A stretch of DNA of 64,000 nucleotides, taken from NCBI RefSeq assembly GCF_042453785.1, contig NC_091667.1, forward strand, positions 34,898,001 through 34,962,000, in the 5' to 3' direction. Below the pieces are notes generated by a model, which saw nothing but the letters and a program-made list of their open reading frames with translations, was not told the origin of the DNA and made no database searches. The position numbers and the translations under genes were made by a program. Below are positions 1-17,340 of the stretch, piece by piece (position 1 is the stretch's first letter; each line of letters starts with the position of its first letter). This stretch comes from Malus domestica. Its lineage: Eukaryota > Streptophyta > Magnoliopsida > Rosales > Rosaceae.

Positions 1-249
1 TGTGTTATTTGTAACTTGAATTGGCCGTGTCATAAGAGCCTCCGTGATCAGAATCGTAATTTTTCGGTTAGAGCTGGTACTGTAGGAGGTGCTGATTGGT
101 GCAAATGCTTTAGACAATTTCAGATCGAATGTATACTTCTCTATGATTAATCAGAGATTTTATTTTCCTTTGAATGTGTTATGTGGATTACATTTGTTGC
201 CTTGGCTGGTTATGAATGTGCTAGCATTGATCTCTACTGAGTGGCCGAT

Positions 250-5351
<5,102 letters not shown>

Positions 5352-5399
5352 TTCTTTTTTTGTGCTCTTCAGATTCAAGTTGATGTTATACAATGCAAG

Positions 5400-8300
5400 A
5401 CCAAGACATATACACTGTATCTACGAAATGGAAAGTTTCTTGCTGGTGATTTACTGCAGACGTGAAGTGGTAATTCTGTTTGTTAATAACTCGAGCATAT
5501 GCATGCAAGCTTATCCTTCCTGCGGGATCGGGGCGTCGCCATGCAGTTGTCGAAGTGTTTATTTCTAATTTAGTATAATTAAAAATTCGAGTTGTAGAAC
5601 CAAAATATATATATATATATTTTCTTTTTTATACACATTTTGACACACATCCTATAGAATTGGGATCAAGGACACCTATTTTTTGATACACGGTCCATTT
5701 TGACACACGTCGGTTCATTCTGTAGTTTTATTTCAATGATCCGGTCCGTCTATCCTTTAGGTATTTCTTCAAAGATCATAAGAAATCATCCACATCCGAA
5801 TTCGTCCATTTTCTCACTGTAAATGAATGTCTTAATAAGTTTGAATTTGTCTAATTTTTTACGAAGATGATCTATTAACGATAGATTTAAAAATACTCTT
5901 CGGATCATTGAAAAAAGTTACGCAGTGGACATATAAAATGGGTGTGAAAATCTCGAGGGTAGCAAGTGGATACTGGATAGTATGGCCAGAAACTGAGAAA
6001 ATAAATTTAAGATAAAAAAAAATGGAGGAAAGATTGCATCCACCAAACTCTCTAATTAAAACAGAATATGAGTAAGAAATATAAGGTAGAAATGTAATTT
6101 CACACAATCAAATTTTACTATTTTTTTTTCAAGGCCTTACCTAAATGTAATCTTAATATATCTTTAATTATTATAAAAATAAAAAATAAAATAAATAAAT
6201 AAAAACTTCTCACTCCCACATTCTCTATCACTTCCTTCCTTCCTTCCTCCTTATATTTCAAAAACAAAAATAAAAAAATTTCTCACACACTTCGTGTGTC
6301 ATCATCATATGCTAGTATCATTTAAGGACTCCAAATTCAATAATTGATAATCATTTATCAACAACCAAAATTAGTTGTACCTTAACTGAGCTCTGAATTT
6401 TTCGTTAAAAAAATAAAAAATAAAAAAACCCCCCATCCAGCTGCCATGTCTGTCATAATTAGATTTCTTTGCAGCATATGCATCACGTTGAAGAATACAT
6501 GAATTTTGGGTGGGAAGATTGCTAAAATTAAATACGAATCTTCACACTTTGTGGTTTTATATTTAATCGCATTTAATTGTCTTGTTGTGCAAGTATTAAA
6601 ATACAAGTTGGGAGACAGTATTAGCATGATTAGTAGTGTACTGCTCACCGTATTTCCAAAATCTTGACATATATAAATATATATATAAAAATACATATGT
6701 GATATGTGTTACTCGGTCCCAACTTAAAACATAAATCAACCACAACACAACAATCAGAAGATTATAAGAAATGTTTTAATTTTGTTTTTTCTTCATTAAG
6801 TCATGATCAAGTAGTAGATTATTAAAAGCATTCTGTATATATTTTAGTTTTAGTGAGCCGGATCAAATTATGTTATCGAAACTCGCATGATGAATACACA
6901 TTATCTTCATCAACCACCGGATATTAATATTGTGTCTCCATCAACTGGCACATCTGACTCAATAACTCAAATTTGGACGATATTGTTGGTGGATAAGCAT
7001 GGCAGCTAGATCACGGAAGCATTGCAGCTGAAGAATGAAAGGAAGAAGATGGAGTTCGAATGGTGCCAAGTGTTAAGAATACCTGAAGTTCAAATAATGT
7101 CATGAACGGACATGATTATATCACCTCTAGGGTGTATATTCTGCCACGTGTCTAGTTTGTTAGAAGTTAAATGAAAACATGTGTTGTGCATGTGATCATA
7201 GTCACATTGCAAGTGTGTGCGAGTGAGGGTATGCAACGGCTATAAAACCCTCCATGTAAGCCGACTTTGGTGGATCGAATCCAACGTAGATTCGAAGGGA
7301 GCAACCCTCCATGTTAAGCGTGTGTGGTAAAATCCCTATAAGTGATTTCCGTCAATTAGAAGACGAGATGATTGCATTAGGTTTTAACTAATCCAAATTA
7401 GTTTTTGTGTCATGCTTACCAGATGATGAGCTGGAGTGACTAGGGTTTGTCTTGATTATTTTCCAGCATCATTTGTGGTGGTGTGTGACAAAAGTATTAG
7501 TAATCACGGTCCTTTCGTTGCATGTTGCCGCGATTTTTCGCTTGCAGAGTAATTATTTTTCGATTAGAGCTGGTAATAGGGAGGAGGTGCAGTACTGCTG
7601 CAGAATGATGTAACGATTTTGGAATCAAATCCATGTACTTCTCTTTTTTATTGATCTTGAAATGTATTGTCCTGCTCTTGCGTTCGACAATAACTTCTTG
7701 CGCAAGAAATGACAATTTCCAGTTTCCGAATCCTGATACATACAATACAGTTCATCGTCATGATCCGTGTTTAGATTACATTCATCGCGTGGCTGGTAAC
7801 GATTACCTACAACCTTATGCAACCCTGATGTGCTACTATTGATCTCCACTAAGATGCTGACTTTGCCTTCGAGAAAATAAGGTGGAGAGATTATACACAC
7901 CACCTTGAACCTGACCTCCCTATCCTCGCCAACGCGCTTCTTCGGGCAAGCAATCTTTGCTATAATTTACACCAATCCTCCTTTTCACTATGTTTCATCT
8001 TTTTGCTACCCGGCCGTGGAAAAATGGCGAGATATGAAACAATGGAACTGCTACATTCAATGCGATTCTGCAGATTGGAGATGAGACCAGTATTGCTTGA
8101 CAAGCTGCCCAAATAGCGAGCCTTCTCTTATCTTAAATTTATCCAAGTTGACTACACAATGTGCCACAATCTCTACACTCAAGTTCGAATTTCCTTCTCT
8201 AATTTATCAGTTGGTTAACGGAAAAAAAGGAAAAGAAAAGTTACATATAAAGATCTCCATACTCTAGCATTACGTGACAATTATCTAACGAACGGATGAT

Positions 8301-8826
8301 TAGTGATAGTGAGTAGTGGTAGTGCTTAACCTCAGTTATCAAACTTATCATATGGTATGATTCATACATTTGATATAGACCCACTACTAAGCAACACAAT
8401 ACATTGATCAACTTAACTACATGCACAATTCAACGAGTGTGAACTTAATTAAAAAATAATAAGTAATTAATAGTGTAATCACTCAATATAAGTTGTATTT
8501 TAGTTTATCAGATTTACAATGCCACATTCTTCAACAATTGAATTGTTGGCAAAGAAAAGAGAACAATTTCATTATTCTTTTATTTTTCTTTTGCCGAAGT
8601 CTGAGGTATCTCACGTCTTAAGAGTAGAATTATCAGTGGGGCCCATAAAAGCCAAAAGCATTTCGCTCATTTTTTACCATAGTCAAATAACACACATTCT
8701 CCTAAAATTTTGAACGAAAGAAGGGAAAATAGTATATTGGGCTTTGTACTCATCTTAATATGTTATATTAAATTAATATCAAACTCATTATCTCAGATAA
8801 TGAAACCAAAAACCCTACCTACAAAT
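5400..8826. other. Intergenic spacer upstream of the ABCC pseudogene
   Basis: AT-rich spacer with no convincing gene. It holds short microsatellites (AT near 5607, TTCC near 6229-6250, TA near 6672). The stretch 7550-7870 is similar to 55-250 at the start of the window. A promoter-like CGGCTATAAAACCC occurs at about 7237-7250, but no gene follows it. Direct repeats of CATTTTGACACAC occur near 5636 and 5696. Short reading frames here resemble no family I recognise. Confidence 0.5.
7550..7875. repeat. Diverged copy of the sequence at 55-250
   Basis: Shared blocks in the same order are TTAGAGCTGGTA followed by GGAGGTGC, then GTACTTCTCT versus GTATACTTCTCT, GATTACATT with GGCTGGTTA/GGCTGGTAA, and TTGATCTC(C/T)ACT. 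The copy here has about 80 extra bases in the middle. The family is unknown. The shared segment stops in the first copy at the point where ABCC NBD2 coding begins (near 265). Confidence 0.55.
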
Positions 8827-9563
8827 AGGGGTGGATCTATTAAGGAACCTAGGTGGTCCTAGGACCACCTGGAAGCTTGGATAATTGGCTGTGAGAACTT
8901 CGAAGGACCACCCAAGTCGTGGGCCTCATGGCGAAGGAGAAGAGCAGCGGCCACAATGTTTTGGCTTTTTACAAACCAGAAGGAGAGAAGAAGACAATCA
9001 ATTTCTATTAAAAAAACATCCTAAATCACGTGCTATCTAGGCCACGTGAGTTTTTAAGTAAAACGGTGAGCATTGATGTGTTGTATGACAACACCACCTA
9101 GGTCGTGTGGGAGGCTGATAACCTCACCATTTTTTATTTTAAAAAAATACAAAACAAAAAGACTCTACTTTCTAAGAAAGTCCACCCCACCCAAATTAAC
9201 TCCCTAATCCTCCATTTCCTAAATCCCACTCCACCCAACCGAAGTCCACCATCATCAGCACACCACCAATCTCTTCCCCAAACTTCATGTACGACACTTC
9301 AAAATCAACTTAATTAGGCATTTCAAGATCAATTTGATATTTATATTTATTCTATTTGTTTGAGAAATAACTTTTCTTAATTGCAAGGAATTAGAGATCT
9401 TTTTAAAAATGATGGAAAAGGTTACACTAAATTGTTGTTTGTATAAAGATTATGAATAAAAAGTTGTAATTTATCATTTAATATTTCAATGGTATTTTCA
9501 TCTCTCTTTTTTTAGCTTGAATATTGGGATCACATGATATTAAAATTCTTGATCCACCACTGT
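8827..9563. mobile_element. Non-autonomous hAT-like DNA transposon, 737 bp
   Basis: The termini AGGGGTGGATC (left) and GATCCACCACTG (right) are inverted repeats of the hAT type. They are flanked by a perfect 8-bp duplication CTACAAAT at 8819-8826 and 9564-9571, the TSD length expected for hAT elements. The interior has no transposase frame, so the element is non-autonomous. A perfect 20-bp palindrome sits at 8851-8870, close to the left end. The class is inferred from TSD length and termini. Confidence 0.75.
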
Positions 9564-9589
9564 CTACAAATGCATACATCAAATATATA

Positions 9590-9708
9590 GGAAATTGTTA
9601 TTAACACTTCAAAATTCTCATTCTACACTTCTAACTTTCTATATTTGAAAAAAAAAATACACATATAAATAACGTAGAATGAAATTTTTAGAGTGTCAAT
9701 AACATTTC
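9590..9708. mobile_element. Small foldback MITE
   Basis: About 118 bp with inverted ends: GAAATTGTTATTAACACTT at the left, and at the right the complement of GAAATGTTATTGACACTC. The inner arms CATTCTAC and GTAGAATG also pair. It belongs to the same family as 57214-57336. No clear TSD is visible. It lies about 470 bp upstream of the galactosyltransferase start. Confidence 0.6.
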
Positions 9709-10178
9709 TTTATTGGTAGAGCAATATTAAGTAACAACGAAAACGTGTGACACGAAGACGCCAAAGGAATTAGAAAAGGTAGGACCACCGACTTTAGGCA
9801 GTGACATTGAAACGTAAACATTAAGTCACAGCCTTTTAAGTTGTCCTTTCACCCCACCAGGTCCACCACCAAACTCACTGCGAAAGCAACACACCCACCA
9901 TTCTCTGTCTCAATCTGAAATAATCTGCCAATTGCCGAAAAAAGAAAAGCAAAAAACAGAGCACGAGTCTATCCGTCTCTCTGCTTGATTATTCTGACAT
10001 TAAAAATCTCGACTCCGGTCAAATTCGAGATCTGTTTCTTGCCGGACAATGTATTGGTAATAGTCCACCCCCCCCCCCCAAACAAATCCATCGTCTTCTC
10101 CGAGCTCACTCGGCAATCTGCACACGCCACGGTTCTATCGGATTACGAAACGGATTGGTTGGGATTTCAGAACCAGCA

Positions 10179-12848
10179 ATGGGAGAGAAGATGCAGAGCA
10201 GGGGATCCAGTGCTCGTCTCTCCGGCGCCGTTTTCCGGTCTCGGATCCCGACGCTCTTGGTCTCCATGTTCGCCACCTTCGCCTCCATCTACGTCGCAGG
10301 CCGGTTCGTTCTCTTTCTCTTCTCTCTCTGCAGTCTGCACCCATTTGATGTTTCAGAAAAATGGATTGGACCCATGCGATAAATTTTCTTTCTTTCTTTC
10401 CCTCCCTTTTTGTTTGATCTGGGGATTGTGTGTAGGCTGTGGCAGGATTCGGAGAGCAGGGTTTATTTGATCAAAGAACTTGATAGGATTACTGGGCAGG
10501 TGGGTTTCTCTTGGTTTTGTATTTATGATTGAAGTTTCGGTTCTTTTCGTACTTTGAGTCATGCGGGTGCTTTTGTAAGAAGCAATTCTGTTCATAAAGG
10601 TGTTTACTAGAAGTGCTTTTATTAAAAAACACATGGAAGTTTTTACTAAAAATCCAAGCTTTATGAAAAAGCACTTGGAATTGCCCGTAAACACTTAAGA
10701 AGTTTTCTGCCATTGGGTTCCAGAGAGTGCTTTTAGCATAAGCAGTTCTAAACAGGTCATTAATCTGCTTTTTGAGTCAAAACGAACTGATTTTTCCTAT
10801 TTGGTGCCTTTTAACACAGTTCAAATCAGATGTATATTTCAATGCTTGTATAGGTAGTTGAATTGCTCGGGAATTAATCACTCGAAACTCATTATTTTTT
10901 AGGGGCGATCTGTCGTATCAGTGGATGATACATTGAAAATCATAGCCTGCAGGTAAGATTTAGTCATTTGTTCCCTGGTGTAGTTGAAGATTTGTGATTG
11001 ATCTTTTAATGATTCTTAGTTGACATATGAATCGATGGTTCTGATGGGGGTGATTGGTTGTGTTGTTAGGGAACAACATAAGAAGTTATCAGCTCTTGAG
11101 ATGGAGTTGACTGCAGCTAGACAAGAAGGTTTTACTTCGGGGCGATCAGCAGAGATTAACGGAACTGATTACAAGATAAGACCACTAGTGGTGATTGGTA
11201 TTTTTACAACCTTTGGCCGCAAAAATAATAGGGATGCAATTCGTCAGGCGTGGATGGGAACAGGTACATTACCGATCTTTCTACCATCGCCTATTGTCTC
11301 TTCCTTACAGTTAAGTTTGGTGTACTGTAACATATATGATTTGGTCTTGCATATAAATGGTTGAACAATGACAGATAATGTGGAATGTTGTGAAACACTC
11401 CCGTCTAAGCGTTTTGGTTTCTAGTAAGCACATTGAAAGTTTTAATTTTCGCAGGTGGTATCTTGAAAAAAATGGAGAATGAGAAGGGAATAATCGCTCG
11501 ATTTGTTATTGGAAGAAGGTTTACTTTTCGCTGTATTCCCTTTATTCTGTTATGCTCCATGCCAGACATACTACAATAGTTTGGTAGAGCCCTTCATTTG
11601 ATGATATGTTGTCCTGCAGTGCAAATCGTGGGGATAGTTTGGACCAGGCCATCAACAATGAATACCGGAAAACTAAGGACTTCATTATTCTTGTACATCC
11701 TATCGATCATCCTTTAATTTGGTACTCATATGCATCTGGCAATATCAGCTTTTGTAACGTGGTCATTTTCACTCCGATTATTGTCAGGATACCCATATAG
11801 AGTCGCCTGAAGAGTTCCCAAAGAAGAGTAAATTGTTCTTCGCTCATGCTGCTGAAAAATGGAATGCTGAGTTTTACTCCAAAGTCAACGACGATGTTTA
11901 TGTAAATATTGGTGAGTAACATTGTTCATGAGACGGACTCATTTTCCATTTTGCATTTTTTGTCATTAGCATTTCTTAACGCTGTAGATTGCTGTTCATG
12001 ACTTATCCTTTTTGCTTTTGGTCATCTCTGCCCAGATGCTCTGGGAGCTACACTTGCAACTCATTTGGACAAACCTCGGGTTTATATGGGGTGCATGAAA
12101 TCAGGCGAAGTTTTCTCTCAGCCGTGAGTGTAGTCTAAACATTGAAATACAACCTGTTAACAAGATAAGAGGTACGTAAGTGCGATGATCTGTAAATTTC
12201 TCATGTTTGTGCTTGCTGGTCTTTGTCAGGAGCCAAAAATGGTATGAACCAGAATGGTGGAAGTTTGGCGATAAAAAATCGTAAGTTGCACCGCAACTCA
12301 TTTCATCCTGCAATCAATAGTACGTCATGCTTCAGGTGAAGTGGGAAAACGGTATGAACCAAATACTTTCCTCTTAATACTGAAAACTGTGTTTCTACAT
12401 CCAACAGATATTTCCGCCATGCTTCGGCTGAGATGTACGTCATATCTCAAGCTTTGGCCAAATTTGTTTCAATCAATAGGTGAGTTTTCTTCTCCGTTGA
12501 ACTGGTTCCGTCATTAGTCCTCAATCACTATGCAGAGCAATGACTGAGCTATGGTGGATTGATTCTGCAGAGATATACTCCGTACCTATGCCCACGATGA
12601 TATCAGTGTCGGATCTTGGTTTATCGGTCTTGATGTTAAACATGTCCATGATACCAAGTTTTGTTGCTCCTCGTGGGCGGGAGGTCTCTTTCTCTCCCTC
12701 TCTGACTTATTCTCACACACGCACTCACGCACGCAGACTATCACACGAGAATTACGAGGCCAGTTCCATTTCATTTGAGTACCTCCCCAGAGGTGTTTTG
12801 CTAACATATATCTCTGCTCTCATAGGAGCTATTTGTGCTGGTGTTTGA
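10179..12848 (+). CDS. Hydroxyproline O-galactosyltransferase, GT31 (HPGT-like)
   Basis: Golgi type II enzyme that adds the first galactose to hydroxyproline on arabinogalactan proteins (family knowledge). Twelve exons: 10179-10303, 10436-10499, 10903-10952, 11070-11263, 11455-11518, 11620-11692, 11788-11911, 12036-12123, 12230-12280, 12408-12479, 12571-12683 and 12826-12848. They sum to 1041 nt, in frame, giving 346 aa, the usual family length. There is one transmembrane segment (about residues 23-41), then a stem and the GT31 catalytic domain starting at RPLVVIGIFTTFG. The DxD-like metal site is DDV at 225-227, followed by YVNIDALG. The C-terminus AICAGV is typical. The start is the first ATG in frame (MGEKMQS); a second ATG four codons on is also possible. 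All introns are GT-AG. It appears intact. The family call is firm; which HPGT paralogue is uncertain. Confidence 0.93.
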
Positions 12849-13412
12849 TTTGATTCGCGTTGCTGCCGTGGAGAAATTATCAACCAGATGCAGAGAAACG
12901 GTATGAAAGACATTTTTCGCATCCTTCGCGATGTCACAGTTGATTCTGGACCTCTTGCCCATCAGATGAAATGGATTTGGCTTGCAGCATGTTGTACACT
13001 GGAGATCGGGAAGATGCAATTTCGAAGTCATGATACTTGTATAGGTTCAATTATACGAATTAGGGTGTTATTTTTTATTAGACTGGAATGTCACGGTGAC
13101 ATAGTTAACTCGCAAATATCTCACAAATCATTAAATTCAATGCTAGATGACGTACCTTTGGATTGTTAGAATGGTCGAGATATAACGAAATGCGAGTAAA
13201 TGTACAAGCGCTAAATGTAAAGGCTCGTGACCAACTCACATGTGCTTATACTTGTTTTATTGCCAGAAAAAATTTGTACGAATGTCTCCAATAAAAGTAA
13301 CAGTATGAAAAGCACGGTAGCAAACAATTCAGGCAAATTACAATGACAACGACAGTTCTATACAATCAGTGTAGATTGGAGTAAGTACAGGAATAGCGTT
13401 AAACGACCGCTC
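12849..13412. other. Convergent 3' ends
   Basis: About 560 bp between the stops of the plus-strand galactosyltransferase and the minus-strand UBA gene. It presumably carries both 3' UTRs. No further coding potential was seen. Confidence 0.5.
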
Positions 13413-14865
13413 TCAAGATGGATTGTTGAGAAAATGTGCCAGTGCCTTGTCCGTGTCGTTGTCATACATCATTAGGGCTTCAGCAACAGCGTTCTGTGGA
13501 AATCCCATCTCTCGGAGAAGGGTGAATGCATTGACATATTCTCGAACCTGGAGAACAAGAACAGAAACATTCATACGGTTAAGCAGCTAAATGTGATTGT
13601 AACTACCAGCAACATTTATCATTGGCATAAAAGTTCAAGCTTAACGTGCAAGCAAAGAGCTCAAGAAAGCACCTTAGTAGGATTGTCTCCATGATTTGCT
13701 ACTGCAAGAGGGACTGCTTCCCGGCTGAGCCCTGAAGCGATATATTTGCTGACAACCGGATCTGCGCTAGAACCCTGCAATACCAAAAATACCCACAAAC
13801 CTAATTTCAAGAAACAAATCCAGCCAAGAAACATCATGCTCAAATGAAACAAATACAGAAACTGAAGCCAATTTCGTAGCAACGGGTTTTGCGTACTAAT
13901 GACAGGTCCAATACACAGAAAAACTACTTCTCCAAGTAACTCGCATTGGATTTGCATTCATTTACAAGGATTGCACAATGGAAACTAATTACCAGCTATA
14001 ATAGCTAAACAAAGAGAACATACAGATGCAAAAGCAACAATCACATACCGACGGAGATGGTGGTTCTACAGCCCTCGGTGGTGGAAGGTTTTGCAGACCA
14101 AGCTTGGCCCAATTCGGAGTTTCCTTTTCTAATTCAGCCAAGACTTTCCTCTCCAGATCAAAATCAAACTGGAACTTGCTCCGCGGTATATCTCCAACTT
14201 GCAATAACAATGGAGGCTAAAAAAAGGAGCAAAATCAAGGCCAAACCGGCAAACCCAATAGTATGAACCAAACAATATCTTACACAACTTAGTCTAATTA
14301 AGTAAATAATTAAAACACAAACCTTGATTCTCAATACACATTTCTCCAATTGAAATTTACCCAATTCTTCAATTTTTCACTTTCGAAACACAGCTCAGAC
14401 ATTTACCCAATAATCATGAACACAAAGCAAACAAAAACGGAAACTTTTACCGATTACTTGTAATTAGAACTCAAGGCTTACCGGAGGAGTGATCCGATAA
14501 TCCGGTTTTATAGTAACTCGAATGCCCAATCCCGCTGCAATTTAAGGAAAAACAACAATCGATCAATTTAAAAACCCTAAACAAAAAAAACTCTAATTGA
14601 TTTAGGGAAAAATTAGATGATCGGTTAGATCAAACTTACAGGAGGAAGACGAAGGAGGGTTTGCCGTTTGGTGGTGGGGAAGAGGACGGCCTGCGCTACC
14701 TCCGTACGGGGGAGGAACCGCCGCGTGGCTCTGTTGACCCACCCGCGGGTACATGGACGACGACGATGACGGGGGACCGTACATCGGATGGCTAGACGGC
14801 GCTGATGACGTGGCGGGACGGTAGTTCGGCGTTTGACCGGACCGGGATCTGTAATCGTAGTCCAT
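13413..14865 (-). CDS. UBA-domain protein with proline-rich N-terminus
   Basis: Five exons on the minus strand: 14865-14640, 14534-14482, 14216-14049, 13774-13673 and 13547-13413. They sum to 684 nt, giving 227 aa in frame. Residues 1-75 are rich in Ser, Pro, Tyr and Gly (MDYDYRSRSGQTPNY). The middle contains a conserved plant block (KFQFDFDLERKVLAELEK, then NWAKLGLQNLPPP). The C-terminus from about 150 has two UBA-like helical repeats. The last one is canonical (LLREMGFPQNAVAEAL, then DKALAHFLNN), with the MGF loop that binds ubiquitin in UBA domains. It is a likely ubiquitin-binding adaptor. The cellular role is not evident from sequence. Splice sites are GT-AG and all exons keep frame, so it looks functional. 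The start ATG follows a short leader. Confidence 0.9.
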
Positions 14866-15500
14866 TTATCTCACCGGACTTTTTCTTTCGCAGGTTTAAG
14901 GAAGAAGAAAACTGAGCAATGTGAAGTTCTTTGAGACGAATGCGTGAAAGCGCGCTTTGCTACGCGGGGTTTATTAAACGACGCGTCGTTTCACTTGTGA
15001 AACCGTTGCGACAAGGACCATGAGCCGACGGCACCAAGTAGAAGGTCGTTTTGCTCCCTTTTCTATGATCTTTTAGCCTAAATTGCACAAATCATCCATA
15101 TACACTAAAAGGTGGATGGGTGGGCTCACATTTTTTAGCTCCTTCCTCGTTGGAAAGTTCTTTTCTGGCTACTAGCTTTTGACACTAGTATTTGGACTTT
15201 GAGTGCTACAAATCTTCATTTACCGTCTCGTACAAGACAGACAATGCTGTTATTTAGACCATATTACTGATTACTTTTCTAATACAGATAAATCTTAAGT
15301 TTAAAGGTAGGCTCCCCTTTATAAGAGAGGTCATCAGTTAACCCTAAACCCTAAACTCTAAATCCTATACAAATAACAACATTCAGAAGGACAAAACTTC
15401 GATGATCAATCTACATAAGTTACAAACACATACAGGAGGGAGTACCTTTCAAGGAATATATACAAACGGCAATGACAACATAAAAAAACGACACTGATTG
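14866..15500. other. Upstream region of the UBA gene
   Basis: Promoter-side spacer of the UBA gene. It contains a short telomere-like stretch CCCTAAACCCTAAACTC near 15341, a common promoter telo-box type motif. No gene is seen. Confidence 0.45.
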
Positions 15501-15521
15501 CTACAAATAGATGGTTTTTTC

Positions 15522-17340
15522 TTAACAATCATAAACCAAAGATGTGGTCGTTTGAACCAAAAATGGCAGCACTAACTGTCTTGTATTCAAGTCACTCCCA
15601 TCCAGAGCAGAACCAAACCGATCAAGCCACTGAGTAGGGCTCGGACTATCACTCTTCTCCACCCACTCCGACGTCATTTCAATGTCATCGAGTTGAATAG
15701 GATCCGCTTCCAAAGCTTTCGTTCTCGTCTGCCTTGTTAACTTGAGGTTGTAATTTATGTAGACGAGGTCGTTGAGTATTTCTCTATCGATCTTATTTCG
15801 CTTCTCCGAGTGAATCTGCTGGAATGCGCTCCAGTGCCTCTCGAAAGTGAATGTGCTGCAGACTTGGCTGAGTATTCTGATGGCAACTCGTTGCAAAACG
15901 GGTGCTGCATCGCCATATTGTTCCCACCAAAGCCCTGCCGTGCATTGCAAGTAAGTTTACAGATCCAAGAAACAAATATCGCAAACAGACACGAGAAAGC
16001 ATGTACAGAAATCTATGTAATTTTGAATTTGTACTAACCAGGTGACACTGCATCTCTTGCTTCCATTGCAAGGCTGCAACCAAACATCCCAGTTGCCTTC
16101 GTAAATGTAAATATTTGACTAGTGATGTCGCGTCTCATCTCAGGCGCAGGCAGAAGCTTCTCCAGAACTTTGAAGAAGTCCTCCTTTATGGATGTAAGAA
16201 ATTTGATTTCCGGATTGTATTGGATGCCGGGGTTTAAAAACGCTGCTTTTGCATGTAGAGAAGAATGGAGTTGATCCCGCCACTTTCTGTCTACGATATC
16301 TAAGAATGTCTTGCACTTATTCTCGTTCATTATATAGTATGTCCTAATCGATTACTAGGCCCTGGTCATTAGCTCATATATATAACCCACAACAGGTTTT
16401 CCTCCGGACACTTCCCTCAACACTTTGAGAAATGGCTCGAGATGGCCACACTCTCTTCCACTGCCCTCCAGAAATCATTGTCCTCGACAATGGAAAGACA
16501 CGAAATGCTGTGTGTTTTATTGGCATAAGATGAGTTGGTGCAGTACTTGGGGCTGTTGAACATGTGCTTCAACAAACAGACTTCGTGGTGCCGGTTCTAA
16601 TGAGTTCCTGCCCCCCACTAAACTTTTTCATCAGATCAAGCATCAAGGCATTGTTATAGATGAACTTCGAAATGGTTTGTGCTTGCAAGATGCATCTATT
16701 CACCCAATCTACCTTCAAGAATTCCTCCAAAACAAGATTTAAGCATTGAGAAGCACATGGAGACACGAAAATGGTTGAAAATATTTCCGCAAGATATGGT
16801 TTACAACCCCGGTATAGTTAAAACTACTATCCATGATGACCTGCACAATATTTTCCGGGCCAAAATCTTGTATAACAGAATCAAATAAATCCGCCAGGCA
16901 TTTTGTGTTATTGAAATATGCAGATGCATCCACCGACTTGTGAAAAAAAGGCCCGTGAGGGTGATGAAACCAAAAAGTTGATTAAGGCTCTTTGACTTAT
17001 TGTCAGTCCGTGTGTCGGCAATGATAGTGCAACCCGTGGTAGTCCACTCCGTTTCACTATCTTTTGACTGTAGGCTCATTTCGGACTTGATGCTTTCCGG
17101 CCATGTAGTCTTCAAAGTTTCTGGAGATGGACCTACAAATCCAGGACCACACTTTGTTATGGCATCAATCATTAGCTGATAGGACGAAGAATGGGCTATA
17201 CTGAAGTCAAGCTTGTTCTCGAAAAAAACAGCGCAATACTTCTCTCTGCATAGGACGAAGAATGGGCTGTACTGAGGGTGCAAAGCAAAACTCAGCAGAA
17301 GGTAGTTGATTCTCGCGGTCTCTGGTGTGCGCATGCATGC
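15522..17340 (-). pseudogene. hAT-transposase-derived gene (DUF659 + hAT dimerisation), broken
   Basis: Minus-strand remains of a plant hAT-like protein. Order: an N-terminal piece with CAVFFENKLDFSIAHSSS and MIDAITKCGPGFVGPSP (17250-17120), DUF659 core GCTIIADTRTDNKS near 17030, the middle ASAYFNNTKCLADLFDSVI (16930-16870), SPCASQCLNLVLEEF (16765-16720), WRDQLHSSLHAKAAFLNPG (16290-16230), then an intron at 15955-16033. The final exon at 15954-15525 has LWWEQYGDAAPVLQRVAIRI and the dimerisation motif. Frame shifts occur near 16970, 16770 and 16430, so no continuous product is possible. The last exon is intact. No BED zinc finger was found. A direct repeat of ATAGGACGAAGAATGGGCT lies near 17180 and 17249. 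Family members include domesticated transposases; this copy looks dead. Confidence 0.8.

Noticed and set aside
9985..10470. 161-codon plus-strand frame over the galactosyltransferase leader
   Set aside because: It runs in another frame across exon 1 and intron 1; the HPGT frame with good splice sites explains the region.
15341..15365. Telomere-like CCCTAAA repeats
   Set aside because: Only two full units; a telo-box type promoter motif is more likely than an interstitial telomere.
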